64,000 bases of DNA from Daedaleopsis sinensis (taxonomy: Eukaryota > Basidiomycota > Agaricomycetes > Polyporales > Polyporaceae). Positions 20,531 through 32,984 of the stretch are shown here, one piece after another. Each line of letters starts with the position of its first letter. Positions within the stretch are counted from its first letter, which is position 1. The translations under genes and the position numbers were made by a program. The stretch is taken from contig CM066303.1 in the NCBI GenBank assembly GCA_033807695.1, positions 3,968,001 through 4,032,000 of the forward strand, read 5' to 3'. Under the pieces are notes generated by a model that was given only the letters and a program-made list of their open reading frames with translations, did no database searches and had not been told where the DNA came from.

Positions 20531-22976
20531 TCTGTGTCGCCCATGACAGACTCTCATCAGCCAGCATCTTGTAAGGTGCGTCATGCATACATACATCGCT
20601 ATCGCTTTATAAGACATGTCCATCCGCTATCCTCCCCCATTCGTCACACCGCGATCGAGTGTGCACATATTGTCTCCCTCGACGCTGAGCAAGCGACTTA
20701 GATCCGGTGTCGAACGCTCGGCTGCTGTGAATGCGGCTGGGCAGTGCGCATATACGTACAAGTTGAAAGCAGTTCAGATACAGCCATCGTAGCCGTGCGA
20801 GCTGGTGCGGTCGTACTCAACATCGCTCAGGACCTGCTGTCATCCAAGTGGACTCGAAAGTCCCGGCTCCTCGCTGAAATCGGCGGGGTCTGAGCGATGT
20901 CGGAACCTCGATGAGAAGACATACTTGCGGTCCAATGCACCGCCAAGACATCGTGGATAGAGCAGACAACTGCTCGGTACTCGCATGCATGCTGAACTAC
21001 CCGCAGTGTGATTCTGCATGAGCTTCTGCAACAGTAGCGGCGACAATCAGCGACACTCGCGCTCGGCCGTCTTGTCGTACCCTGTGCTAGAACGAGACGG
21101 ACGACTGTAGTGAGAGTCCGCGTCGTCGTCGTTTGCAGCCATGAGATGAGTGTGCTCCACGTGTTCTGTAGAGATCATGAGCCACCATGAGCCCTGCGTC
21201 TAGATATCGTGCGGTCGCGTTTTCTTTCGCACACAACACGTGGGTCCTACCGCAGTCGTAGTCGCGTGGTAGTAGAGATTGGGGACACCTGATGAGGCAA
21301 TGGTGACATAGTGACTCGTCAAAATTTGTGTCGCAGTGTCGCTGGCAGGGCGCACTGTGCGCGTCCGCTACAGACACTGTCAGCAGTCGTATTGTAGCGT
21401 GAGAGGGTGTGTATCTAAGATACTCACCGTGTATGGACTACCATCAACGATGTCCTGACAGCCTGAAAGACGACTGCTGCAAAGACGTCGAACACGGCGC
21501 GTGCGCGACCTGCGCAGGGAACATTAACATGCTTTGCGCAGTCTGACTGACAGAATCGTGGTGGGGGCACTTACGTGGAGGTAGTTCTGGAGAAGACGGT
21601 GTCATCCTGGTCCGATCTACGACATGTGGGGGCCTCTGGCGGGCAGCGGTCATTTGGATCGTGTGTCGGACCATGGGCTATCGGGAAATAGACACAGACT
21701 CGGACAGGAGGATCGTCTGCCTGTGCTGAGAGCAGCGCGCGAGCGCCGTGACGACCTCCGAGGCCATTGGCGTATTCGAGTCTTGAATGTAGTCGCCATG
21801 AGAGAGCAGGACGTGTGTGATGCGTGCAATGTCTCGAATTGTCCTGTATGCGAGTCGCGTGCACCGGCGACATACTCGCGCCTCATTGAACACCTGTAGA
21901 TAGGACGCGGGTTGATCAATCGACCCGCCCACGAGATAGAGGTAACAGCGCGCGGTGCATGCACATCGCCTTCATGGCGATGTTCTCAAAACATCGACGT
22001 GATTCGTAGCCAGAGGCTTCCCCGACGAGAACCCTCCATCACAACATGCGTCGTCGGAGACGTCCGGGGGATACTGATTTAGGGGAGGGATCACCGACGC
22101 CTCACTCGTCTCGCCCGGAACGCCTCGCAGAGGTCGAGAGGCTGGATCCTTCGATGACTCCAGATGATAAGTAGCGCGAATCGACAGTACAGGGTCACCG
22201 GAAGGTCGGAAAGGTCGACAGTTCGGACTAGGCACGATGTTCGTAGAGTGCACCACTTGAAGGCGTCGTAGGCGTCTCAAGCATAATGTGCTTGACATAT
22301 CCGATGGACTTGACGGAGACATGGTATCCATAAAGACGAGCAGGATAGGCGGGGTCGGCTCCTGATCGATACAGGCGAGAGATAGAGACGTGCTGGCGAG
22401 AAGACGGACGAGATGTACTCAAGTCCTTAGCAGACCTGGCGAGGACGATAAGATGTTTGCAGCGTAGCACGAAAGTAGAAGGAGGTGACTCACAGGCGGG
22501 ATAGAGTTCTGCGAGGAGCAGAAAGAAACCATACTTCACAGGAGCGCAGGTACGAGGTGTGCACGAGCGCATTGGGGTTCTCCTTTGCGGCGACCGCGAG
22601 TTCTAGAGCGAGTTGCAAGTAAGGGCGCGAGCTGGATACTAAGGTGAGGTCCGCCAGCAGAGTGTTGGACCATGATGCATGAGACGTCGAGGAACTTGGA
22701 CAGGGCGAGGTGAAACCCGCGGCGAGAGCCGTGCGTAGAGTTTGTGCTCAGGCGCAAGATGGGTGGCAGCCGAGAGCAGGGAGAACAGGATGTGTCGGAT
22801 TACTCGGAGGCCGACGATGTGACCAGATGTCGCGCACTCTGGGGACGTCATTGCAGAATCGATATTTGCACCTAGTGAACGCAGTACGGGATGTGGTTGA
22901 GCTGTGAAGAGTTGTGGGAGGAGACGAACTTAGCGTACTTGACGGTGGTGGATTTGAAGTGAGCCTCATCGGGGTG
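20531..22976. repeat. Spacer type X, copy 1
   Basis: This aligns with 51.79-54.27 kb. The best-kept block is 22009-22120 (starting at CTTCCCCGACGAG), which is almost the same as 53334-53445. A minus-strand frame around 21680-21930 (ASYLQVFNEARVCRRC, IARITHVLLSHGD) looks protein-like but is shifted in the other copy. No gene is recognised. Confidence 0.6.
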
Positions 22977-24267
22977 AGTTGTACACGAGTGCATGGGGGG
23001 ATCTTGTTTGCGAGGGCTGCCAAGGTCTTACGCGAGTTGCCACCGAGGGAGCGAGCTAGATTTTCACTCGTGTCAGAGATACGAGTCACGGAGAGGGTAT
23101 TTCTTAGGCCCGGAGTCTAGGACAGAGTACGGGAGAGTCGTCCAGATGGCACTGTACATACACTAGGCAGGACTGACAAGCGTACATGCACAGAGAGAAG
23201 CAGATAGACGGGCGAGACGAGGGGCACACTGCATATATTGGGTTCGGGGGGTACATAGTCTGTGGGGTGGATCTAGAAGCTGAAAACATGTCACTTACCT
23301 GGCACATGGGCACAGAAAACCTTCAGTTGTATCCAGCAGTCTCCAGGGAGGCGGGATCGCAATGTGCATAGCGATAGTCACAAGAGAGACGCGTCGAGAG
23401 AGTCGAGTGAGTCGGGAGGGGCGACGGCGAGGGTGCGTGTTATGGGAGACAAGCACAAGCGGTCGTCATGAGCAGAGCAATAGAAGCAGCGGCAGCCTGT
23501 GGACAGGGAGGAGGCGCAAGGATAGAGACGACACAGAGGCGAAGATGGAGGGGGAGCAGTCTGTAGGCGCCGTGAATCCTGTTCGGCGCTTGCGGCAGAG
23601 TCGATGACGCACACCGGGCGCTCTCGCTCGTGCTCCTCCTCTCCTGCGGTCGTGTCCCGGTCCGCCGCCGCCGCATGCATCCTCTCCTACACACTCCCTC
23701 CGAGTCTATGCGCGACCGGTGCCCGTCGACCCCCCGGCTCTTGTGCAACACTCCCTGCGTGTCCCCTCGCACCTGCGCCTGCCCGGCCGGCGCCCTCGGA
23801 GAAAAGACGCACGGTGACCCTTCCGGAATGGCAGCGAACGAGAGACATACAGTATACGTGAGGTTCGGTGAGTCCTTACTCTTCCACTCTCTGCACATAG
23901 CCCTTGTTTCGGAGAAATTGCACGCAGACAGCTATCGAGTGCGCTACGGGCGCATCAACTCGTCCTCCTGGTCCTCTGAAGTCAACAAATCCCCTCTACG
24001 TATGCGTGTCAGACGCGCTCCATGCGCTTGAACGCGTCAGCGACGTCCCCAAGCTCGCGTCCCGTACGCATCCGACACATCGGCGCGTCCTCAACGCGCG
24101 TCATTCCCTCCCCTCTCCGTATGCTCGTCAATACGCGTGGTATGCGCGTGTCATGCGCACCGCCATCTTCGCGATTCCTAGGGAGCTCAATACCGTGTTC
24201 ATCCAGACATCGCTCACCGCGTCCAAGCAGAGAGGTACGTGTGCGAACACAGACCCCGCACTAGCAG

Positions 24268-24314
24268 GCACATCCTGCACATCTCGTCCTCTGGGCGATA
24301 TATGCAGGATGCGC
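24268..24314. repeat. Inverted repeat H3
   Basis: Arms GCACATCCTGCA and TGCAGGATGCGC match at 11 of 12 positions. GTACGTG precedes it at 24235. Confidence 0.9.
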
Positions 24315-24590
24315 CGCCATGCGGGGAACCGCTCACGCGTGCGATGCGCTCACTTGAGCCTCCCGCAGACTTACACAAGACCGACCCGGAGACGGACGCC
24401 GGACGCCATGCGTCGGCGCCCGGTGCCGTATCTAAGCGGCTCACTAGGAGGACGTCGATGCGGCAGGACGACGCCCGAGGCACATTCGTCACACTCCGCG
24501 GTGCGACGCCCCACGCTCATCCACCGTTCGAAGGAGCTCAGCGGCACTCGACGTTAGGGACGAAAACTGATAGGTACGAGCATAGATCGG

Positions 24591-24634
24591 GGCGCATCCT
24601 GCATGTATCGAGGATGCTGTGTGCAGGATGCGCC
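24591..24634. repeat. Inverted repeat H4, 13-bp perfect arms
   Basis: Arms GGCGCATCCTGCA and TGCAGGATGCGCC. Both arms carry G-C where H1 has A-T, so pairing is kept. GTACGAG lies at 24574. Confidence 0.95.
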
Positions 24635-25653
24635 ACCATGCTCGCCGTGCGTGCGCTCATATTGGGATTCTCGCAGGCTTGCACAAAACCCGGCGACGGA
24701 CTCTGGATGCGTGGCGCGGCAACACGCTGACTCTGAATCGGGTACCATACGCATGCACCAGGAGTTCCGAGTTCGCCGTCACGATAACTTACGAGGCACG
24801 TCCTCTACGGCTCACGATCCGGCCATACGCAGGAGTTTTCCGCTCGAACGCGGTCGTGAAGGCGATTCCTGCATGTACGTCTCCACCGCGAAAGGGTAGG
24901 ATACGACGCTTACCTTCCCGTGCGCAGGGCCCGGATCGCATACATAAGCGTGCGGAATGGGCCTATTGCAGCGAAATGGACGCCCTGCACATAGCGTGCT
25001 ACCAGGATCGACCGTCTGGACAATGCCATGGCATGCGCCCTCAAAATGGTACCGACGGACGTCACAAACCGCACGCCGACGCGGTTCTGTCGAGCACCGC
25101 AGTGCACGTACCGTCCGCTCAACGCTCGACGGCGCACAGCGCGAGGAGAAACGTGTGAGCGGCGCATGGGTGCAGATGGATGGAAGACAGTGGACGGTGG
25201 AGGTCAATGTCGCGACGACTGGCATCGACGACCACGGCAGCGCGACGGCGATGTTCGGGAACATGCGCTCACGCTCCTCATCTTCCTAGGCACAAGGCTG
25301 CTCTTCGACACGAAGCGACACGTAGGCCCTGCTCCCGAACGGCGGGTGCCCTCGCGCGATAGCACGTAGGATCGCGGTGTGTAGACTACCTTGTACTCTA
25401 TCACCATGAATACATACACACTAATCCTAACGCTTGTTGATGTGAGGTACCGCAACCGCCCCAACTCGACGCTGCCTCTTCCGTCTCAAGGCCATGCGAC
25501 GTGTCCCTCGCCGCTCCTCCTCGGCGCCGGACTCGAATCTCGATACCGTGTCGTCCGACAGCTCCCTGCCCCACACATCGATCTCGGCTTCCATCGCCGC
25601 CGTCACCGTCTGCCGAGTTTGGAGCTTCTTCCGCCTCTTATCGTGGAGCGGGT

Positions 25654-25923
25654 CCGTCACCGAGTGTGCTCGATGTCCTCCAGCGTCCGGCCGGTCGCGT
25701 CTCTCCGGGATGCCCCCGTGGAACGGGCTCGGGGCTGCGAAGAGCGGGTTCTCCGCTGCTCGTCCGACACGGACGCGAGGTGCATCTCTTCGAGCTCCCG
25801 GAGCGCGAGCAGGTGGCTGACCCGGATGTGCGCGAGGCCGGGGGAAGTCGACGACGATCGCGTAGCTGAGCCCCGTGTACATCTCCCGGACATAGTCAGA
25901 GCCTCGGAGACGCGACGGAGCAC
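25654..25923 (-). pseudogene. Eroded conserved coding remnant, unit 2
   Basis: This is the best-preserved copy of the remnant. The minus strand reads VREMYTGLSYAIVVDFPR in one frame and IRVSHLLALRELEEMHLASV, SDEQRRTR and TLEDIEH in another. A related frame further down (VTDPLHDKRRKKL, MEAEIDVWGRELSDDTV) continues it. Frame breaks mean it is not an intact gene. The family is not recognised. Confidence 0.5.
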
Positions 25924-27435
25924 CCGGAGCCGTCAGGAACAAGTTGCAACAGCGAATCCGTCAGCGGCGTACCCGGAGAATCTGCCCTGTCGGAGCGCTA
26001 TGGCGCCGTGTGCGGTGAGCCTCTAACAAAAGTGCCGATAGAAAAGCAAACTCACTATCGCCGGTGTGACGAACGGTACATCGGTAGCAGCGTCTGTCGC
26101 ACAGGCATGCTCGGTCGCTCCGCTGAGGTGCAAAGTGTGAAGCGCGAGACGGATGAGCAGCTAGACAAAGCACTAAAGTGTGAGCGAACGAGCTCGGTAT
26201 AGGAGGTTGTCACTGACTTACATTCTGCCCCCGCCAGTTTCGGAGATATGAGAGCATTCAAGAAGCTTGGTGAGTGGCCTGGACGGCGGACGGGGAGGTG
26301 TTGAGCGGGAAGGTGTCGAGTCGGAAAGTGAACGTTTTATGGTACAAGAAACGTGTAAGGACCAAGAGAGACATGCGAAGTCGGTAGCCGGCCGGAAGAG
26401 AGAGTGCGGAGAGTATGGAGCGAGCGGAACAGGTGCGGGACAAGGGGAAAGCCATAGGGCTGTTGAAGACAAGGAGAACGAGGAAGGTCGGCCGGTTGTT
26501 GGAACCGTCGCGAGCCAGGTACGAGCGCGAGAATATCGAGGGGGAACGTCGGATTTGGCATGGGATATTCGGAAGTGAGAGGAGCGTGAAGCGAGAACTC
26601 GTCAGTCTATTGAAGACCGGACGAGCATACGGCACTCGGGGTTGGAAAGGAAGCTTGAAGCCGCAGCGAGTGGGGTAACGAAAAAGATGTGAGAGCGTTG
26701 AGATTCAGGTAGCTGCATCGAGATATCGGAGTCGAGTTGGATAGAGCATGCTAGGGAGCCGGTTGGAGATGGCTCAAGAACTTTCCTCGTTGAACGAGGA
26801 GTCAGTCGTAGCATGCGCAGCAAACAACTCCTTCCGTCGTCGCAGTACTGGACGTCGACGTGCGTGTTCACGACGGTCGGTCTGACATGCGGATACGTTC
26901 GTACAATCTTGAGCTGACAAGCGATAGATAACGGGGATTGTGGGTGATGAGGAGGAGAAGCATGAAGCGGCGTATGTGTTCTGGCAAGGCCGCAGTGATG
27001 GATTGTCCAGGGGAGCTGGTAGAGTCGACGATTGGGATGCAGCTCCGAAGGTAACAGTGGCCGATGGAGACAACCGTGCGCGGTGCGATCCTATCCATTA
27101 GGTGGATGTACCGCGGTGCGTTTGGCAGCCTCGTCAAGAGGTCAGGAAGTTGACTGTCAGGATGTGAGCTGGATAGAGGAGGAGGATATGATTGCGCGGA
27201 ACGCCGGTGATCTTCGACACGCTCCGAGTCGCGAGCAGAGACGAACACCCATAGTCGTGTTTGTGGTACGTACACGACCGGCGAGATGAGTGTGCATTCT
27301 GAATTATGCGAAGAGATGAGCGAAGGAATATATGCACGCCGGGAATATTGAAGCGAATTCTTGCGGTCGAATGAGTGATAGAACCAAGCTGGATCAGGAC
27401 GCGGATGGTCGAGCGGCCGGTCATGAGCGGCAGGA

Positions 27436-28565
27436 TCAAAAGACAGTCCGAGGAGGAAGAGTGTCGGAGAGCCTGAGACGACTGCTGGAGGATACGCGCG
27501 TATGCCGCTGTCGCCATGATGCGCCAATGGACCCCGAGTCGGGGTGAGTTGGAGAGGACCCTGCTCTGTCGGCATCCGAGTCAGAGACTGAGCGGACATT
27601 CTTTTCCGGAGGCGGCTGTGAATCACTTGCATGTCAGCTCCGCACATAGAGATTACTAGGATAATACTCTTACAGGATTCAAATTCCGAGTTAGTCGTGA
27701 GATCCAGTTTTTGACCTGTACCTGACAGCGTTCAATCTCCGTTCTCCACTGCCCGGGCTCAAATTCTCTGCCGGCCAACCAGTCCTCCTGGGTGACTTCT
27801 TTGATGTTTAATGCCTCTCTGAGCTCATCGAAGAGCAATCTGTCCGTGTTCCGACCAGTAGTAACCAGCATGTCTCGCAGATCATGGATGATGCCAGACC
27901 AGATGTATGAGGTGTCACCGTTTGTAGCGGGCAAAGCGAGACAAAGAATCCGTTGAAGTCCACAGCGCGGATGGGCCCAGACGTGCAGAAAATCTTCATC
28001 GCTTGCATGATTTAGGGCATAGAGCAACGGCGGCATGGTTGCCACCCATCCATACATGAAGACAATTTGGCAATCGTTTTCTTCAAGCCCCTCTTGAATT
28101 TGAGATAGTCGTCGTGTTGCGAAAGCTGTGACTAGGGCACACATGTCAGCTTATTCCACAATGTGGTGATCAAGACTCTACTAGCTGCTGCTCACCCCGC
28201 TTTCCGGCTTGTGCACTCAATGTCTGCATATTTTGCATGATAACATGTGTAAGCGACATACACAGCGTAGAATGTAGCTTGTGATATTGGGTCCCGGGAT
28301 CGTAGGCCATAAGGCCCGGGTCTTGAGATGCGCTCACAAGGTCCATGCACATGTCGGATGGACCTGAATTGAATTCTGGGTAAAGTAGTAGACACCAATG
28401 GAGTCGATTTGCCCATTTGCCTGTGTCTGTGTCCTGCGTGTAGTCTTTGACAGTAGCGGCCATTGCCAAGGCAGGTCCATAATATTGATAGATTGTATAC
28501 GGCAGGAGAGTCGGATGCTCGGAAGTGAATAGATAGCTATATAACGTTTCTAGGTGAGCGAAAAA
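27436..28565 (-). pseudogene. DUF6535 copy 2, 5'-truncated
   Basis: The last three exons are present and splice in phase (28565-28196 remnant, 28131-27674, 27615-27436): MAATVKDYTQDTDTGKWANR, NSGPSDMCMDLV, then YGWVATMPPLLYALNH and the C-terminal ASWRQRHTRVSSSSRLRLSD. The signature domain, all membrane helices and the start are missing. Homology stops near 28.56 kb, where unrelated sequence begins. No functional product of DUF6535 type is expected. Confidence 0.75.
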
Positions 28566-29135
28566 GCGCGAGTACACGAAGCTGCCCCCAGAATTACGTT
28601 TTTGAACAAGTCGGGCTCCAGGATGCGAGAACCACCGTGACAAATAGCCGCGTGATGAGAGCCAGTGGATGTGGTGCGGGAAGTGGCAAGCTGTGTGGCC
28701 ATCATGATAGAATAGGCAGTAGGCGGCGGCCTGCGAGAGAGATGTACGAGAGCGATGAAAGCTGACTTGGCAAGACAGGTGCGTACGAGCGAGGTTGAGC
28801 CGTGGGTACGAGGGAGTGAGGTAGGTACAAACTTGAGCATAGGAAATGGAAATAGGGGAAAATGTGGAATACAGTAGAAGTCGTTTATTGGTCTGTTGGA
28901 ACCGACCACCCGGCGGGGTCTATAGAGTACGCGACTGTGACTCATCGAACACATTTCCCAAAGCAGTAGCGACCACGGGCAGCAGCGCAGATCATGGAAC
29001 GGTGTAGGTATCGAGTGTCGTTAGGTAGCAGGGGTGCAGTGTGCTAACGTTGGGCCCTATCATGATGAAGGCTGATATCATGACAGTTAGTATGAGAATT
29101 TCTCGTAATTAATCGAGTGCCAATACCGACCTGGT
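28566..29135. other. Gap between DUF6535 copies 2 and 3
   Basis: No gene was seen. Parts (28.74-28.92 kb) resemble the 26.3-26.6 kb part of unit 2 (ACAGTAGAAGTCGTTTATTGG versus related text), so this is probably old repeat debris. Confidence 0.4.
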
Positions 29136-31503
29136 CTACACAATGGCAAATGTTTGATGCTGAGGGTGTTGCGTGCGGATCCACTTCACATGCAGGTTCC
29201 TGGCATCTGACTCGCCATACAGGGCCTCGTACCGGTCGACGAAAGTATTTAACTCCTCTGCTCCGGATGAAGACAGCTGTACCTGGCGATCCTTAGGCTT
29301 GTCCGAGTAAAGGAGAAGCGCTTGAACGACGCGTTCGACACTGCCCAAACTGCGATATTTCAAGTCAGGCTGTGAGAGAGAACGAAGCCTGCTTGTGTAG
29401 GATTCCAGATAATCTTGCGCGGTGTTTCTAAGCGCAGCCTGGCTCAGATGTTTGCGGTGTAGAGTGGCATGAAGAAGTAAGGAAAGCGCCAAACTGTAAT
29501 CATCAAATAATGAACCAAAACTGTGTGTTGTGCGTCTTGGCATATCCGTCGGTAGCAACTGTTCAAGGCGGGTAAGCCTCTTAGTCGCAGCCTCTAGAAC
29601 TAGTCACGGCAAATAAGACATTGAGCTCCACCAGTTGTATATACCATCTGACTGGCACTCACCGCAATAGGAAGCTAGGGGACTGAGAGGCTCGTCGAGA
29701 GTCGGGCCCTTTACCGCCTCAACGAATTGGAATAGGAAGCGAAACTGGTAATCCATTTCTCGACTTGGAGTCATCGCTTGAAGGGCTACGATTGCGCATG
29801 ACAAATCTATGACCACGTCGTCCAGCCGCCCCTTGCGTTCCTCGCCATCCAAAATGTTTGCTAACTGGAGCCACCAGAACCTATAGTCGTTTCCGCGGGC
29901 AAAATGGTTCGAGGCGTCGTCTTCGTCGATGGCTGCAGATGTGACGGCAATGAAGGCGTCAAGCAACACATCATTGGATATGTCACCTTCGCGTATCACG
30001 AGCTCCCAACGTAAGTGCTTTTTGTCCAACTGAGTCTTCACCTGACGGAAGAAGCGAGAGATGGCAGTGAACTTTGTAAGCACAGGAGCCGTTTTGGAGA
30101 GTGTCGCGGGGTCCATGCGAGTGGTATAAGCTGTGACCGCAATGTCCACTTCTAGAGCATCTTTTTTGCCCGGAATGTAGTGGAACTCCTTCACTGGTAC
30201 AGGTATTCTTGCTGCGGTAAGATATTTTGTTATCCAGGAGTAGAATCTGTTATTATGGCCTGGATCGACGGTAACATTGACTGGCACAGAGCGTGTGAGT
30301 GTTCGTTTTGTGTATCCAGGACTAGCCCTATGTGGACTCACCGTGGGGGCGGGCTTTTTTTAATTTGGAGATCCGTCTAAATCCATATTCACAACCTTCA
30401 ATGAGGAGACGGAAGATGGCGCCCGTCGCAATAGACAGTGGAGATATGTAACAGCAGTCGGGAGTGAGCGCCGGAAGGACAACAGAAGCAAGACTGACAA
30501 CAGCCAGAATTGCGACGAGTACAGATACAACAGTGGCAACAACGTCATCGTAGCTCCACAAAAGTACCAAAATGCCGGCAAGGAACAAGGCAAGGGCGAA
30601 CTGTAGAAGGACGGGGAGTAGCGCAATGATTCCTGCCACCTGCCATTTTCTCAAGCTATTGAATCGGTGTTGACGAGTGTAAGAAGTCCGCGTAGACGAT
30701 CCCGACAAGCCGGTTTGAAATTCGTTGAGCCATTGCTTCACCATAATAGCTCCGGATGCAGCGGATAGACTGAGAACGAGGCTAGAGAACCATAGTATGT
30801 TGAGGCGCACAACCCATCGTGGGGCGGAGGACGGTGAAGCTACTTCGAGGGAGGATGAAGGCCGCGTGGAGTTCACAAGTGGTAGAGAAACTGTGAAGCT
30901 ATCAAGCTGGGCAGAGATCTGTAGCATGGTCGCTAAAACGGGATCAGGCGCAGATGGTTTGAGGAGGGGGTATGACTGGACATTGAACGCGGTCAATATT
31001 GCTGAGAATAGAGCCGCCTGTTGCCGAAGACATCAATGTGTGACTCGCAAAGTTCACAAACCCGTGACGTACGTAGACAAGGAGAGTGTCCATTTCTCTG
31101 TTCCACCGGTCAACCATCTCGGTAGTGTGCGTCTTGACCAGATCGGCCATAACTTTTCTGGGATCTTGAGTGTCTGCAGCCGCCGTCGCCGCCGTCGCCG
31201 CCGGCGCTTGAGTCACGGTGGACGAGTCGGTTTTCAGTCCCGAATGGACTCGCCGTCTTCGCTCCCAACGTTCCTAAAGCTCAATCAGAGACGATAAGGG
31301 ACATATATCACCTTCAAGTACATACTTGCATTGTTGGCACTTTGGACGTCTGCGAATAATGCAAATTCGTATGTGATCAGTGGGGGATGAGGTAGTAGTA
31401 ATCTTGCTGATGTACGTACCTGGTAATACGGCAACTCTTTCAACAGGGCTTCAGGTAGGCTCCTAGATGAGGCCCCTGTAGGCCCATCGCCGACATCTGT
31501 CAT
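29136..31503 (-). CDS. DUF6535 membrane protein, copy 3, divergent subtype (688 aa)
   Basis: Six exons (31503-31420, 31349-31326, 31273-31073, 31017-30342, 30280-29663, 29599-29136) join in phase. The signature is TEMVDRWNREMDTLLVY|AALFSAILTAFNVQSY, with a 55-nt intron at the same place as in the other copies. Hydrophobic helices follow (LNILWFSSLVLSLSAASGAI, ALLPVLLQFALALFLAGILV, VSVLVAILAVVSLASVVLP). The C-terminal half differs from the array type (FHYIPGKKDALEVDIAVTAY, SLALSLLLHATLHRKHL), and the last exon has no counterpart in copies 1, 4 and 5. The N-terminus is short with an Ala/Thr repeat. The second exon is only 24 nt, which is the least certain part. It sits between units 2 and 3 as an older relative. 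Confidence 0.75.
31182..31207 (-). repeat. GCC/GTC triplet run in coding sequence
   Basis: A short triplet repeat encodes the APAATAATAAA stretch near the N-terminus of DUF6535 copy 3. Confidence 0.7.
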
Positions 31504-32984
31504 AACTCCGGAGAAGCGTGAAGAAGCGTGGTAGAACAGATGACTCGAAACTTGCAGAGGGAAAATGTAACTCGAGGGCTGGGTGACCCGTTGGGACTCG
31601 AGATCAGTGGGCCTATATAGTAGTGCTCACCACGCCGGCCTCGTTCGTGCCTCAGGCCACCGTGATTGGCCGTTGAGTACCTGCTATAGACCACATGCAA
31701 AATTCATCACTGTGTCACGTCAATTCTGAACACGATACTGGAAGAACTGTCAAGTATAACAGCTAGGGAAGGTGGACTAGTGCGCTTGGGCACTTAAATG
31801 AGCGCGTATGTCAGTCGTGACCCTGACTGTGTGTCGAAAGCGGTTCGGTGACCGTCGGATAGAGCAGAAGCAAGATTTATGGCCGGGCTTCGAGAAACGG
31901 GCAGCGGAAGGCTTGTGGGGAAAGGCTGGCGTTGGCAAGCATGAGGATCCAGATTCGGTGAGTGAGAGCACGAAAGATGGCGCGGGGTTTAAGCAATACG
32001 AGCTTCGAGCTCGAGTAGTAATCTGTGACGTGAATAGCGGCATCTTTGAATGGAATTTGAACCGCCGAGATGCAATGACTGCATCCAAATCAGTCTCTTC
32101 ATCTATCATCTAGAGTGCAATGCCGAGACTTAATACGCGCACGCACGTCAGAATTCGACAGTGCCTACACTGTAGTGTTGTCGGTTCGTAAATGCTGAGT
32201 TCAAGAAAATCACCCTGGATGGCCTATGCAGTCACGGAAGAGGCGTAAACGGAGCAGCCACGCAAGACGTTTAAGCAGGCGCGAAAGACGTTGCGAGCTA
32301 TTCGCCACTGTGAACGCGACTCTCTCATCGCTATCAGAACAAAGCGCGCCCGGCGGTAGCCCTGAGCCTGCTGGCAGTGATCGTGCGTGTCAGGCTGCGA
32401 AACGTACAGGAACAGATGGAATGACCGAACATTCAAGATGTCGGATAAGCACCTAGGTGTTCGCGATAAACGTTAAGGAACTGGACAGATGCCGTCCGTT
32501 CGATTTCCACGATCCGACGACGTGAGTGAGGCACGTCCGCTGTATGTATGCGTGTCAGACTGCGAGGCCGCCTTGTTTAATGCACGAAGAGGTTGTTAGA
32601 CTTACCAATATGACACAACTTGTGTGTGACAATGTCGCGAGCATCGCTCAGGACGTACAGTCATCCGAGCGGAGAATGTCACGCTTTCTAGCTGAAATCA
32701 GCTGGGTCCAAAGACATGTGGGATATTCGATGAGAAGATATACATACTTGTGAGCCGGTGCGCCGCGAAGACGTCGTGTGTGTCTGAGTGATGAGGTAGG
32801 TGCCATGAGTGGCGGAGATGCAGGATACGCCGTTATACGCACACTGAGCGAGGAACGGAACAGTGTTTGGCGAGGACGTTTCTGGATCGTGAAGACGCGC
32901 AATCGTGCGCGAGTGCGAGGTGTCGATGGTGGTGCTGCTCCGCATCTGGCAGCGCCGTCCTCCTCCCACGCGGTTCCGCTCCGC
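31504..32984. other. Stretch between DUF6535 copy 3 and transporter relic
   Basis: No convincing gene was found. A 101-codon plus-strand frame (31808-32113) has a protein-like composition (KRFGDRRIEQKQDLWPGFEK) but matches nothing I know. Around 32.63-32.75 kb the text resembles 20.82-20.93 kb (CATCGCTCAGGAC, GATGAGAAGA.ATAC), showing this was once spacer sequence of the array. Confidence 0.35.

Larger units (their letters stand above)
22977..28565. repeat. Array unit 2
   Basis: This unit has the same order as unit 1 but is more diverged: anchor at 22.98 kb, hairpins at 24.27-24.31 and 24.59-24.63 kb, an eroded coding remnant near 25.7-25.9 kb, and a DUF6535 gene cut off at its 5' side near 28.56 kb. 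No other intact gene is seen. Confidence 0.7.

Noticed and set aside
21624..21899. CPVCESRAP...H as a possible zinc finger
   Set aside because: Only one C-x2-C pair in a short frame. The surrounding DNA is equally conserved in the second copy, so there is no coding-specific signal.
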